This document shows positions 10,949 to 22,362 of a stretch of 64,000 nucleotides of DNA, one piece after another. The first letter of the stretch is position 1. Each line of letters opens with the position of its first letter. A model generated the notes under the pieces. That model saw nothing but the letters and a program-made list of their open reading frames with translations, ran no database searches and had not been told where the DNA came from. Both the position numbers and the translations under genes were made by a program. The stretch covers positions 81,447,346 through 81,511,345 of the forward strand of contig NW_024609884.1 of the NCBI RefSeq assembly GCF_016920785.2, given 5' to 3'. This stretch comes from Ixodes scapularis. Its lineage: Eukaryota; Arthropoda; Arachnida; Ixodida; Ixodidae.

Positions 10949-11050
10949 CTGCGCGCGTTGCGTGAGAGGGGATGTTTATGAAGGGCACAAGTGGTTCGGT
11001 GCAGAAGTTTCCGGATGGCAGTTTAATTGTACCGGGCACTTAGCCAGAAT

Positions 11051-11092
11051 TTTGTATCTAGTGGCAAAACTTGTTTTGCCAGTAGATACAAA
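11051..11092. repeat. Hairpin, 20-base arms with one mismatch
   Basis: TTTGTATCTAGTGGCAAAAC pairs across a 2-base loop with GTTTTGCCAGTAGATACAAA. It lies about 100 bases upstream of exon E in transcript direction. Confidence 0.8.
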
Positions 11093-11228
11093 TCGGCATC
11101 TGTCGCACTAATGGTACCATGATATAAGAAGCTCAACTATTGACCATCCTAAATCTTATCGTTTACATCAGTAAGGGTACGAAGAGTGAGATATTTTTCA
11201 ACAGGTCAACGAGAGTAGCAAGTCTCAC

Positions 11229-11301
11229 CCGTCTCTCCTGTCTTTATCTCCAGCTCGTCCGAGTAAGGACCGTGTGTTGTGCCGCGATTGAACGCCCTCA
11301 C
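11229..11301 (-). CDS. Exon D: C-terminal part of the FN3 domain begun in exon C
   Basis: This 73-base exon enters in phase 0 after TTCATCCAG and leaves in phase 1 at ACGG/GTGAGA. It encodes VRAFNRGTTHGPYSDELEI followed by KTGET, the F-G strand end of an FN3 domain (compare the usual V.A.N..G.GPYS pattern). The preceding exon ends RFS, giving RFSVRAFNRG across the junction. That is a normal FN3 strand F and supports the splice choice. Confidence 0.82.
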
Positions 11302-11798
11302 CTGGATGAACATAAATTCAAGATAGCTTAAAGGGAAGCAGCGGGTGAAATGAAAGCCAGAGATATATATCTCAGCACGAGGAAGACAGCATGAAGGACT
11401 GATTTTATCGTTTTTTTTTTTCATCTACATTTTTTAAATGTTTTATCTAAATATAGGGTGTCGTTTCTTAATGGGCGACTCTAACGCACATTGTGTTGTT
11501 AATCTAATACATTACGACAGTTCTTTAAAAAAAAATCATTTCCTATAACGAAAGGGTTGTCAGCATTGCCGCTTTACGTTCACTATGTTCAAGTTATGTT
11601 AATGTTGTACTTTGTTCTTAACTAATCTTAACTAACCAGCACTCTTTAACAACTGTTCGCTTGTCCCTCAAGCAGAATTACTAAATTCGAAAGTATTAAC
11701 CGTATAGTCATCAGGCAGGCGAGTCGTGCATGATGAGCCTCAGAAAAAGTTGAGGTAAAAAAGATGCGGTCCTGCGTATTTTTTAATCTTCACGTTTA

Positions 11799-12147
11799 CA
11801 CTCTAAAAAAAGCCCGCGCATCTACTTTCCTGCGCCAAAACTCGGACAGCCAATCACCGCAACTTACGGAGGCAGCTCAGCGAATGATGATGCCGAAACA
11901 TATGTTTAGACGAAAACAACAACAACAACAACAGCAACAACAACAACAAGGCAGTTTGAGTCGCGATATTAAGCAATGTAAGCGTGACGTTTTGCATTGC
12001 TTAATGTCACAACTCACATTGCGTTTTTTTAATCTAAACACATGTTTCGGTATCGTCATTCGCTGAGCTTCCTTCGTAAATTGCGGTGATTAGCTCTCCG
12101 AGTGGTGCGCGGGAAAATAGACAAACGGGCCTTTTTTTTTTAGAGTA
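11799..12147. mobile_element. Fold-back element of the CACTCTAAA family, TA target duplication
   Basis: It begins CACTCTAAAAAAAGCCCG and ends with the near-complement GGGCC plus a T run and TTAGAGTA, flanked by TA on both sides. The arms pair for about 120 bases (GCCAATCACCGCAACTTACG at the left). A CAA-type microsatellite lies near 11919-11950. It encodes no transposase. The ends and TA duplication point to a Tc1/mariner-like mobiliser. Confidence 0.78.
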
Positions 12148-12498
12148 TATTATAACTGTTAATACAATAGTCGTCACCTGTATGAATCATAAGGACTGAT
12201 CGTCGTGGCCTGCAGGTAGGTAAATATGTGGCTTTTATTAATTGTACGATTTCTTCCAATCAAGGCTTTGACAACTTTTGCTTGAAGGGATGAGGTGGCC
12301 AGTATAATGAATTTACATCAACCCAACAAGGCATCACCGTTGTGCTTCTCCCAGCGAAGCTGTATTGTTGGGGCCAGCAAGCTATTTGTTATTCTATTTG
12401 TTATTCCTAGCTGCGTTATCTACTGCAAGGGCAATAACTCCCGCTAGAAAGAACAGCATTTCAGAAGCGAAACGCAGAACTCGCCGCACTCCGCTCAC

Positions 12499-12749
12499 CG
12501 AGAAACGGTAGATAGTGACAGGCAGCAAGTTGGTCACAGTGAAGCAGTGTCTTTCCAAGTCGCTGTTCTCGGAGGAGCACTGGTACTGGTCGACGTTGAG
12601 CAGGGCAGAGTTGTTGCGAATGCCCTTCGTCCGGAACTTGATTTGGTAACGCTCCAGTACACCGTGTGGCGGGTACGGAGGGTACCACGACAGAGACAGG
12701 GTCGTTCGAGACAACTGATGGGCCGTCAGGTTCCTGGGAGGTGGAGGAG
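12499..12749 (-). CDS. Exon C: N-terminal part of a two-exon FN3 domain
   Basis: This 251-base exon has acceptor TTTCCATTTCAG and donor TCG/GTGAGC, entering in phase 1 and leaving in phase 0. It encodes APPPPRNLTAHQLSRTTLSL, then the strand B tryptophan in SWYPPYPPHGVLERYQI, and ends in strand F, LLPVTIYRFS. With exon D it makes a 108-residue FN3 domain. Unlike A and B, this domain is split by an intron, and it was not part of the duplicated block. Confidence 0.83.
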
Positions 12750-13127
12750 CTGAAATGGAAACGACGGAGCACGCTTCAAAAGACTGGTACACGCTGCAGA
12801 GTCTGCCTGTCTGTTCCAGTATTTCTTAAAGACATTCCCAAGGCGGCAAGGCAGGTAAACTATTCCGGTCCCACAGGAAACCACCCACAACAATGAAATG
12901 TTTCCTCGCACAATTAATATGATCCTAGACGCTATAGTCCATAACTGTCTATAGGGCACTCGGCGACAGAAATCGGCATGTATTTCGTGCCTAGAAGCAC
13001 CTACATAAACAACCTTCATTGTCACCATACAGGCGTCTTGTATCTTGATCACTCCAGGCGATTGGTTCGGACAACATTGCACGAGTAATTACACTGCAGT
13101 GTGGAGATGCTGTAAACAACTTCATTT

Positions 13128-13330
13128 TTCCGAGGGCCTGAATTTCGCGAATTTCGCGAATTATACAATATTGCGAAAAATAAGTCCCGCGAATATGTTT
13201 TAAAATGGTAACAAATGCATAACATCCGCCGTTATGCGCGAAATCTCGTACCCGCGAAATATTCCTGAAAAGCAGAATTCGCCGAATTCTCGAAACATGG
13301 AGCCTACAAAAATAAAGTCGTTCACTGTAT
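13128..13330. repeat. CGCGAA-rich dispersed repeat, copy 1
   Basis: Repeated CGCGAA and TTCGCGAATT words, AAAAATAAGTCCCGCGAA, and an end AAAATAAAGTCGTTCAC match the copy at 42687. Similar CGCGAAAAAT repeats occur in many invertebrate genomes as nonautonomous elements. Confidence 0.6.
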
Positions 13331-13610
13331 TTGCAGTGTCCACGAAATGCACAGATATTGGGCTATCTCAGTGCCAATCCCAAAAAGGAAAACGTGGAGG
13401 AGGGGGAGTCGAGTTTACCAAAACGCGAAGAAAGTGACAGTACCTATTGGTCCGGATTGCGCAACTCCAACCACAAAGAGAAATATGGGAACAGTGTCGG
13501 GAACCTGCTCTAGAGTGGATGCGAGCTATCCAATAACATGCACATCACAGGTCATTGAAAGGACAGGTCTTCCTTGTTAGCTGTCGTGGCAGCGTTGACT
13601 GACGGATTAA

Positions 13611-15186
13611 AGGGACTTTGCAAGGAATTTTCTTTTAGGGGCATAAATGGGACACGTTTTTGTTTTTAAATAATTAAAAAAAAACAATATTTACGCCGTT
13701 AGGCACAATTTAGGTGGAGGTCATGGCTCACTCTACATCATCAAAATAAATATGCAGTCTTCCAGGATTTCTGTTCTTGCTATTTTTTTTTCCTTTTTTT
13801 TTTCACATGGATTTCGGGTGCAAGTTGGGTGAGCGTCATGACGCACAATTAAAACGCGACGTCAAAATATTTGCTTTGGTAGGCTAGGTGCACTGCAAAA
13901 TTTGAGAGCTACTTGCCTTTCGATGCGAAATGTGAATAGCATACCTAAAAAATTTCATGCCAGCCGAAGGCCTGATTGCGTCCTACCAATAGCTTGCAAA
14001 ATTCTACCCGTGAAGGTATTTTCACGGTATTGAAACCATGGTCGCAGTCTCGGCAGTTCCACAATTCATAGAGCAGCGGGGCCGATTTTACGGGAACCAA
14101 CATCCTTATGCAGCACCAACACGCGCAAAGAAAGAAATGAAGCCAATTCGATCAAAATAGTTGATCTGGCACGCTAGGCTTAGTCCAGTCCCGCTGAACG
14201 AGCATCCGCACAGCACTCTCGAAGGCGCGTGCTTCCGGAAGTTAGTTGCTGCAAACTATGTCGGTTGAGGAGATCTTCCTCTAAATACGTCTGTGAATTC
14301 AAAATCACTCGCAATCACTAAAATTGACGTGCTGAACGAGCTTCGCTCGTTCAGCTATGGTGCCTGGATCGCGTCTTTGACTGGTGTGTTTAGCGTCCTA
14401 TCCCGCCCATATATCAAAAGTGGTCCCGATGTGGCAACAAATGACGCGAGTGTCATGCTGTTGCCTGTCGCGATCCTGGCGGTTGGCCGTAGAAATGCTG
14501 GCGAAAAGCACGAGCGAACGCGAGTGTCGCTGTCGTCACGGCGTCCCTTTAGACGTCCCAACTCCGGCTGCTAGAGCTTCTGTGAACTGTCACAGTGAAA
14601 AGCGACCTGCAGCAGAACAGGCATCTGCTACATGCACCACAGCTGTTGGGACGCCGCGAGGGTCGCGACCGGCGACAGCATGACACTTTTATGACGTCAT
14701 CAGGCGGAAATCGAGGGACCACTTTTTTGGCCGCGGTAAACACACCAGTCGGAGACGCGTTCCAGGCACCATAGTTCAGCACTCCGCAGACGCCGGCGGC
14801 CATGTTTGTTAACGTTTCAAACCAAAGCGGGAGAAGCAATCTCAGAATACATCTGAAAACAATGATGACTCTATCTTGGTTATTCGCTTCTCAAACATAA
14901 AAAGGTCGATCAAAATACTATTACGGCACGGAGATACAAATTTACAACCAAAATTTCACACGCCAATCATCTAGATCTCGAGCGAATGAAAGTTGCGAGC
15001 ACCTTGTAAGCACGGGGCGAGGCTTAGCCGGGCTGGGACCTCCACCTTCTGTACCTAAATTGCGCCTAACGGCGTAAATATTGATAAAAAAATTGCTTTT
15101 TCGTGGTAAAATTTTCTTTTAATATACGTGTCCCATCTAGATCATTTAAAAAAGAAAAAAAAACTTGTCTTCATTGCAGTGTTTCT
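13611..15186. mobile_element. TTAA-flanked DNA transposon, 1.58 kb, nonautonomous
   Basis: TTAA at 13607-13610 and 15187-15190 flank ends AGGGACTTTG and CAGTGTTTCT. Subterminal arms pair over about 100 bases, including ATATTTACGCCGTTAGGC near 13689 with its complement near 15064, and GGGACACGT near 13648. TTAA with AGGG ends fits Kolobok-type or piggyBac-type elements. A second fold-back structure is nested inside (14328-14790). No transposase was seen. Confidence 0.68.
14328..14790. mobile_element. Nested fold-back inside the 13.6-15.2 kb element
   Basis: CTATGGTGCCTGGATCGCGT at 14357 pairs with ACGCGTTCCAGGCACCATAG near 14755. Pairing continues inward through GACTGGTGTGTTTA, AAAAGTGGTCCC and GTCATGCTGTTGCC. 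The left end adds a perfect 11-base hairpin, GCTGAACGAGC, near 14330. Confidence 0.65.
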
Positions 15187-15190
15187 TTAA

Positions 15191-16789
15191 GAAATCATGC
15201 TCATGCCTCGTGATTTGCTCTTCGGCGTTCTTATTAGCGAATGCCGCAATGTGAATGTCTGTAGAGCGATACTGAGATGCTTAGAACGCCCTCGATTTCT
15301 TAAGCTGTCCAGGACTGTATACAGTGTTCTACGCACCATCGCACCAAGGAACGCTTCGCCCCACCAACGCCTGACGTCATAGTAAAAGTTCACCATCCAA
15401 ACTCTGATACCCGGAGAAATAAAATAACGGACAATTTTATTTCTACGTGACCCTGGATTTGGATTATGAAGTTTCCTAGTTAGCTCGCCTGCATACTTTC
15501 GCTTCTTACAGTAAAAATTATGTGATATGCCTTAACCAATCCGCCCTCCGCGTTGTGCTACGCGACTAATGACAGGTGGCAGGTGACACCGTCGTTAGAT
15601 CAGCACTTTATTTATAAATCAGATGAGTAGCATCCTCTCTGCTGTCTCACAGGCCCTGCCCGTGGTAGAGAGCGGAGCGCGTTTTGGAGGCGTGGTTTCG
15701 GCAACGATCTGTCTTTTCTGCTACATTATAAACTCTAAAAAGAAAAAAAGTTCGAGGAGTTTCAACAATCGGCTGGACGTGTCCTCGTGATCGAAGCGTA
15801 TAAATGAAAAGCGCCAATGGTACCAGTGCTTCTTTGACCTCGGATATTCATACTGTTGCTCTATTCGCATTTTATATTAAAATCCCATTGACCACACCCT
15901 TTACGCATTTCACGCTTTGCGCGCAATACCTTACCCTGTGAGTAAGCCTGGGATACACACTTTATTGCATGTCATCAGAAACTGCACGTAGTATTTATTC
16001 GGACGACTTCGCACAATATACTAGCTCTCAAAACCCTGAGCGCTATCCCGTATTGCTTGTGATAGTGCTTGGAAACATTCGCAATAGGAGACGCAGAAAC
16101 GGTAACCAAAATTGATTTTCAGGCACATCCGTGCCTTTACCGTCGTAGCAAAAATCACGGGCGGAATCCACTTGTGTCCATCACGTTTCATTGTAGTACA
16201 ATAGTTTGGGAAGGTTTTATTCAGCTACAGAGCCTTTATATCCCGAGCATCGAATAATGTCATTGATGCGGCGGTCCGCTTTATACAAGCAAGTGGTGAG
16301 CGCTTAGGAATGCGTTAGCATAACCCTTGGGAAGCGCTCCAGACGTAAACATTTGGGGAACACTAAGGCTGACCCCTTCACTTTTCTGTTTTGGCTTTCA
16401 CTTTTGGCTTGCTCTTTTGCTTCTTCTTTTTTTCCTCTTTTTGTTCTTGTCGCGGGTTCAGCGCTGGCGTTTCTCAAGGGTCATGGCATTACTCCACCAA
16501 TAAATTTTTATTTCATTTTTTGTCGCTGTCCAGAATGTCTACCTCGCGCCTGAAGGGGTAGATTAGGAGTGCCTACTTTCTCTTGAAGTTGATGGCGTCG
16601 GTTACAAGGTAGGTGTGGTAGCGGAGTATCGCGGTCTCCTTTCGGGCTCCGCGACACGCTCGGTGTCTACCGCTCAAAGGGATCGACGGCAGTTTGAAGG
16701 AACGGCATAAATCAGGTTCTTAACGTATCGCGCTAGGATTTACTAAACAGGTGCCCGAAGTTGGTGGAAACTTTCTCTAAAATTGTGGA
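15191..16789. other. Intron between exons B1 and C, outside the tandem units; nothing recognised
   Basis: It has no collinear match in the tandem units and no retroelement motif. A hydrophobic open frame at 16353-16553 has no supporting context. Confidence 0.4.
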
Positions 16790-17218
16790 AAGATTGACTC
16801 ACCAGAGTGAACCAAGAAAAATTAAGAACTACGTTTTCCCTACGCTTTGCAGGTACATTAAAACAATATATGTGTTACTGTGGCGCCTATTGGGGCCAAA
16901 TGAAGTAAAGAATATGTAAGCCAATTCTATCTTTCTTCCTACGTCACAAATAATTCAATCGTAGTAAACGCCAGAATAGCGCACAACGATTTTCTGATGA
17001 TTTTTAAGATAAAAGGCTTAGCAATCATTTTTCCATAGAAAAAAAAAAACATTTTTTATTTTCTTCCTTCTGACTCCTCAGGTTCCTGTGTTCATACTCA
17101 CAATTAATGAAAGTACCAGCTTCGAGCACTTCTCTAGTGAATCCCAGCGCGACAAGTTAAGCAACCGATGTATGCGGTCAGTTTGAAGTGCGTTCAATCT
17201 ATATTTCGCCCACGCTAT

Positions 17219-17252
17219 AGCTCGGCTGGCCGCATTTTGGCCAGCCGAGCTA
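17219..17252. repeat. Perfect hairpin, 13-base arms
   Basis: AGCTCGGCTGGCC pairs with GGCCAGCCGAGCT around GCATTTT. The same site in unit 2 (near 24878) and unit 3 (near 42393) has one or more mismatched pairs. Confidence 0.7.
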
Positions 17253-17828
17253 GACGCTGCTTCCGCTCTTCTATTTCCTTCGCCCGCCTCACACGTTTAT
17301 GAGCGGCATCCACTGCCTGACGCTGCTTTCGCTGTTCACCGGTTTCGGCAGCCCGTCTCCTTCGTTCACAATCCGTCTTTTTGGCCGCCTACTTGGGCCA
17401 GCGCTAGTAGTTGGTTCACACCCCATTTAGCAGCACAACGCAAGGCATACCCACTCGGCACACCAGGAAGTTCACACTCGCCCCAGCATCCGCGCGCGCA
17501 TTTGTCCTTCACTACTCTCCTCCACTCTACACGGCGCACTTCCCCTTCCATTGTTTTGTCCACAGAGGGACTCCGTTAGCTTTTCCCTGTCATCTGGGTA
17601 CGACTGCTTACGCATTAATGAGCCCAATCAGGGATTGCGCGAAAACCGAATAATGCCACCAGAAGTAAACAAACGTCGGTGCTAATGAAGTTGCCAACTA
17701 ATCACGTCACGCATTTTTCTTCACATCCGTTTTTTTTTCTTTGACAATTGCTACTTTAGACATATTTAAACAAGCGACATCTGTATCGGTGATTCGTGCT
17801 GTCAGCCATTTAGTGGGAGATGTCTCAC

Positions 17829-18125
17829 CGGCAGGCGACGTGGTGAAGTTGAGCTCGGCAGCGACTTGAGAGCGACCCGCGTCGTTCTCTGCGAACACCT
17901 TGGCCCGGTAGCGCGTGAAAGGCAGCAGGTCGCTGAAGACGAGTCTCATGTCCCTTGTGGTGTGGTTCACCAGCCTGCTCTCCCACGGGTCGGCGCTGTC
18001 CAGTTCCAAGTAGTAGCGGCGCACGACGCCGTTCGCAAGTTCACAGGGGACGGGCCCCCAGAAGATCACGTGCTCGTCACCAGCCCCTTTCGAGTAGTTC
18101 AGGGTCGTCGGGGTTCCCTCGGGAA
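17829..18125 (-). CDS. Exon B1: FN3 domain (first copy of exon B)
   Basis: This 297-base, phase 1-1 exon encodes a 99-residue FN3 domain. The acceptor is TGTACAG and the donor is GGTGAGACA. It shows IFWGPVPCELANGVVRRYYL, LLPFTRYRAKVFAEN (F where B2 and B3 have Y) and NHTT and NFTT sites. It is the last exon of the triplicated block and splices in phase 1 to exon C, which belongs to the single-copy part of the ectodomain. Confidence 0.87.
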
Positions 18126-18747
18126 CTGTACACAAACATCAGACTTACGTTACCGGTCGTTCTCTTCAGTATTCAGCATGCTGAGTACGGTGAGACATGT
18201 CGCCTCAAGTTAGCGCCGTTGAAGATATTGTATACATTTGCCGCATAGTTCTCACGCAGGGTTGAGAATAAATATCACTATGATTTAAATCGTGATTTCA
18301 ACGAGACCAGTTTTACTATGATGAATGAAATCAAAACTTCCCCGGAAAAATATTTCCGAAATGTATTTTTTTTAATTTACTGTCTGTCTATCATTTCAAG
18401 CTTTCCATGTGAATGTGTTTTGTACTTATATTAAATAATCATTATGGGAAAAAAATTATGTAACGCTGAACACGAGCAAAAAGAGGTGCTCTTCTGACAA
18501 AATTGGAGCACTGAACTTGATTTCCACTTTCTACTTCGTTTTCCAGCTACGTAGCATCCTCTTGCGACAGAATTTGACCGCAAAAGAGAGAAACGAAAAC
18601 TAGAAAAATAATGTCTTATTGCATTCAAGTCAGAACTTGACAGAAAAATCAAATAAATGTTTGCACTAACTCAAACAAGTCAACCTTTTTTCATCTAGTA
18701 TGGCGAAGATTACAGCATTAAAAGATTTTTAATTAAACTGTACTTTA

Positions 18748-19017
18748 GACTGTGGGCACCATGGCGGCTCCATAGCCCAATTGCCCCACTATGGGGCACA
18801 GGGGGCGAACTGTCCCATGTGGCGGCGGAGTCCATTCGGCCACGCGCACATCGCGCGCACCGCCGAGATAAGGTGGATCAGAGGCGGCGCTCATGGAGTC
18901 GCGGCCCGGAATCAAGCGCCGCCGGTAACAATGTTGGTATTTTGATCAGCTCGTCCATGTCCAATTAAATGTAGTTCCTCCGGGTTGGGTATGCAGCAAG
19001 GCAAACCAACCACATGA
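18748..19017. mobile_element. Insertion of about 270 bases specific to unit 1
   Basis: Units 2 and 3 run straight from AATTAAAC-GTACTT to ATTTACA (near 26400 and 53290). In unit 1 these flanks are separated by G/C-rich DNA starting TGTGGGCACCATGGCGGC and ending CAAACCAACCACAT. No terminal repeat or protein is evident; a SINE is possible. Ends are approximate. Confidence 0.6.
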
Positions 19018-19609
19018 TTTACAGTAATAATTTCTTTAGAGCATTGGTATCAGTGATCGGATGAATTGATCAATCAATTTACCATGTCGAGAAATATATT
19101 TAGTGGTGAAGAATGTTTTCTTTAGCTACATTGATGCTAGAGTAATCTTATTTAAATAAAATAAAATATGATTTATTTCCCACCCTGCTCTCACATACAG
19201 AAAAGAAGAAAAGATCTTACCGTCTCTGGACAACGAGTGGAGAACCCACCACTATGCAATATAGTCAGGGTAGCACATCCAGCTAATGAGGAGGCCCAAA
19301 AATGGGCTTACTGGGTGTTTAGCAATTAGAGCATACTGCAAATAAAAAAAATAAAAAACTCTGCCTCAAGATTTCAGGTTGAGCAGGTGCCTTGACTGAA
19401 CAAGCGTTCGCCATGAAGCATGTGCACGTTCGATGCCAGGAGCACGTACTCGCATAGTCTCAACAGCACAATCCACTTTTGGTGAAGCCTACAGCAGCCT
19501 GATCCGCAGCTCTAAAGGCGCTCTGATATTGAGGAATCAGTAGGACAACTCTGTCCATCAACACGAGGGAAACATATGTCTTCGGCAACAGTGTAAAATT
19601 GAGGCAACG

Positions 19610-20445
19610 CACACTTGTACCGTACGCATTACAAGTAATCAATATACTTGTAATCGATTACTTTTTGGAGTAATTTTGTAATCAGTTGATTACTTTTGTT
19701 AGGCAGTAATCACAAGAGTAATCTGATTACTTTTTGAAGTAATAAAATTACTTGTAACCGTTACAATTTGTCCACGGGACCCCCCCCCCCCCCCCCCCCC
19801 CCCGGCACACGCCTTTTTTTTTATAAAATGACAAAAATAAAATTTGCTTTTTTTTTTCGAACGGAAAAAAGAAAGATTTTTGCGGAGCTATAGGGAACGA
19901 GGTCAATCTCTTTCTATGTACAGTTTTTGTGGAATGCCCGTTTTTTTTTTTTGTTTTTTTTCGAGCTGGGACTGGGAGTGGGGAGCCCCAGGGAAGCCAC
20001 AGTGCGTGACAGAGGCCATTCAGGGCAAAGTTTGAGCAGCAGAATGTACCTTTGTGAGTCCTTCGTTCAAACTATCTCCCTCACGCAAACAAAAACAGAA
20101 ATAAAAAACAAATTAAAAAAATCCTGCTTAGGGTACCTACTCGCAGCCCGTAGGAGAACTAGAACCGAAGAATGCCTAAAGCGGATACAAAATATAACAA
20201 AGGCAGTTGAAATATTTCCTTGTGACAAGCAATGTTTCGAGTTGAGAAGTGGTCGGGGCGATCTCTTCCGCTAATGGATACTACACATGATCCGTTTCAA
20301 ATCCTAGAGCTGCTGCTTTTTTGTATAACATGCGAGCTCATACACATGTGAATAATAAAATGAGCGACGCAAACTTTGAGCGACATCCCTTGCTCAAGCT
20401 TGACAAGATCTAGAACCCCCTCCGCTCTCTCTCTCTCTCTCTCCC

Positions 20446-20476
<31 letters not shown>

Positions 20477-20807
20477 ACTGGCGAAGGCCCAAATCATTAA
20501 ATTGCTTCAAACGAATTCTATACTTGTGTCCGCATTGTGAAGGTGCAACGACCACGAAGAGGAAGCCAGTTTTTCTTCTTCAATACTTGTGCAAATGTGA
20601 AATATAGGTAGGAAGTAGTTCATTGTTATGAGCGCTAAAGATGTGTCTTCACACAAAAAAGTAATCGGAAAAGTAACGATTACTTCTTTAAGTAATGTCC
20701 AATTACTTTTGCCGTCGAATAATCAAGTAATCTAATCGAATACTTTTTAGCCAAGAGTAATAGTAATTGTAATCGATTACTTTTTTTTAGTAACGTGTAC
20801 AAGACTG
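19610..20807. mobile_element. Nonautonomous hAT element, 1.2 kb
   Basis: The ends CACACTTGTACCGTACG and, on the other strand, CAGTCTTGTACACGTTAC are inverted repeats. Each is followed by many copies of AGTAATCGATTAC. The right flank GGCAACAG and left flank GGCAACG form an 8-base target duplication with one base lost. Units 2 and 3 show the unoccupied site GAGGCAACAGCAACTG. No transposase remains. C runs near 19782 and 20440 and CT/CA microsatellites fill the centre. Confidence 0.8.
20428..20480. repeat. Compound microsatellite (CT)n, C run, (CA)n
   Basis: Simple repeats follow one another directly inside the hAT element. They are prone to length change and to assembly error. Confidence 0.9.
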
Positions 20808-21310
20808 GGCAACAGCAAGTGTCGGGAAAAAAATGGTTTGGCTGCCCGACAACCATTTTCGCCTATTTGTTGTCCGACCGCCGGGGAACACCCGGTCACA
20901 CCGCGCTGACGTCGCGCCAACATGGGAACACTCCGCCATCTTAATTGTTTACCTTCGTTCATAGCGGCGTGGCGGCGCAAGAAAAGGACTTTGCAAGTTC
21001 TGGTGCTTTCGAAGGGCTGGGAATTACCACGGAACGACATCATGCAGTGACCGTGATTAGAAAACTTGACAAGGGGAATATTTTCAACTCTTTATTTTAT
21101 CCAAATGTACTTAATTCGCTGACGAAGCAGCTATCCTTTACCGAGGCAGATGAGATCGCTGCTAAGTTCGTGATTTACGGCTCCGAATGAAATGTTTCTG
21201 TCCGGTTCTGGCTTTCATGTAATTCCTATTTTTAGTGTAAAATTAAGTCATAAGTCAGCACCGGCAGTACGCCAAACTTTGACTTTTGTAGCGTGGTGTT
21301 GAGCTGAACT

Positions 21311-21867
21311 TCACTCTAGAAATGCCTGCGCATCTACTTACCCGCAGAACACTCAAAGAGCCAATTTCTGCGATCTACGAAATCAGCTCAGCAAATGAGA
21401 GAGAGAGAGAGAGAGAGAAGTCTTGCAAAAGAGGAAAAACCATCGTTGGAGTTACAGCCATAGGCCGAACGGTCATCGTTGGATTGGGGGGAGGGGAAGG
21501 GGATAAAAGCTGATAGAAGAAAAAATTGTGAAAAGAGAGAGGGAGGTTGTTTCGCCAAAGCCGACAAGCGGGGCGCGAGGGGCCACAGAAAGTGGCTGGC
21601 AGAAAAGAGGGCGGAGCCGAGGAAGGAAGGAGATCCTTTAGAAATGTCCAAGTGTCTTGTCCAGGCGGAACATCCGTTTAGACCCAAAAATGGAGCCTAC
21701 TCTATAGCATTACGCAATGCAAAGCGTCATGCTTGCATTGCGTAATACCACAGCTCAGACTAAATTTTGTTCCGCCTCATCATTCGCTGAGCTGATTTCG
21801 TAGATCGCAGAGATTGGCTCTTTGAGTGCTTTGCGGGTAAGTAGACGCGCAGGCATTTTTTAGAGTG
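21311..21867. mobile_element. Fold-back element of the CACTCTAAA family, 557 bases
   Basis: TCACTCTAGAAATGCCTGCG pairs with CGCAGGCATTTTTTAGAGTG in inverted form. Inner arms pair through GAGCCAAT and GATCTACGAAATCAGCTCAG. Units 2 and 3 have the unoccupied site, reading AACTGACAG or AACTGCCAG near 27507 and 54313. The flanks here suggest a 2-base duplication CT, not the TA seen for its relatives. A GA microsatellite lies near 21400. Confidence 0.75.
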
Positions 21868-21984
21868 CTGACAGTATTTTTAAAACTGCGACACCGACAC
21901 GACTCATAATATAAAAAAAGATAGCGGGGCGCTGAAATGTGCCTGTTGTCTTTTCGGCGCCAGGTTCCTAAGATGTCGCAGTTA

Positions 21985-22295
21985 CACTCTAAAAAACACC
22001 GGCGCGTCCACTTTCCTGCACAACACTTGGAGAGCCAATCACCGCAACTTACGGGGGCAGCTCAGTGAATGACGATGCCGAAACATATGTTTAGACCAAA
22101 AACGCAGTATGAGTTGTGACATTAAGCAATTCTAAACGTCACGCTTGCACTGCTGAATGTCACAACTCAGACTGCGTTTTTTGGTCTAAACATATGTTTC
22201 GGCATTGTCATTCGCTGAGCTGCCTCCGTAAGTTGCGGCGATTGGCTCTCCGAGTGTTGTACGGGAAAGAGGACGCACGGGCCTTTTTAAAAGTG
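21985..22295. mobile_element. Fold-back element of the CACTCTAAA family, TA duplication confirmed by an empty site
   Basis: CACTCTAAAAAACACCGGCG begins it and GGCCTTTTTAAAAGTG ends it, with TA on both sides. Arms of about 120 bases pair throughout (GAGAGCCAATCACCGCAACT). Unit 2 has the unoccupied site GTCGCAGTTATGCGCC near 37232. It is the most symmetric copy of the family here and so probably a recent insertion. Confidence 0.85.
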
Positions 22296-22362
22296 TAACC
22301 CCCACAGTGACTGACAGAGGAGAGAGGGGCAACGGATGAGCGAAAAATCACAGGAATAAGTA

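Noticed and set aside
11877..12066. Poly-glutamine or poly-cysteine proteins
   Set aside because: They are translations of the CAA microsatellite in the middle of a fold-back element.
16353..16553. Hydrophobic open frame on the plus strand, signal-peptide-like
   Set aside because: It comes from T-rich sequence, has no motif, no splice context and no counterpart in other units.
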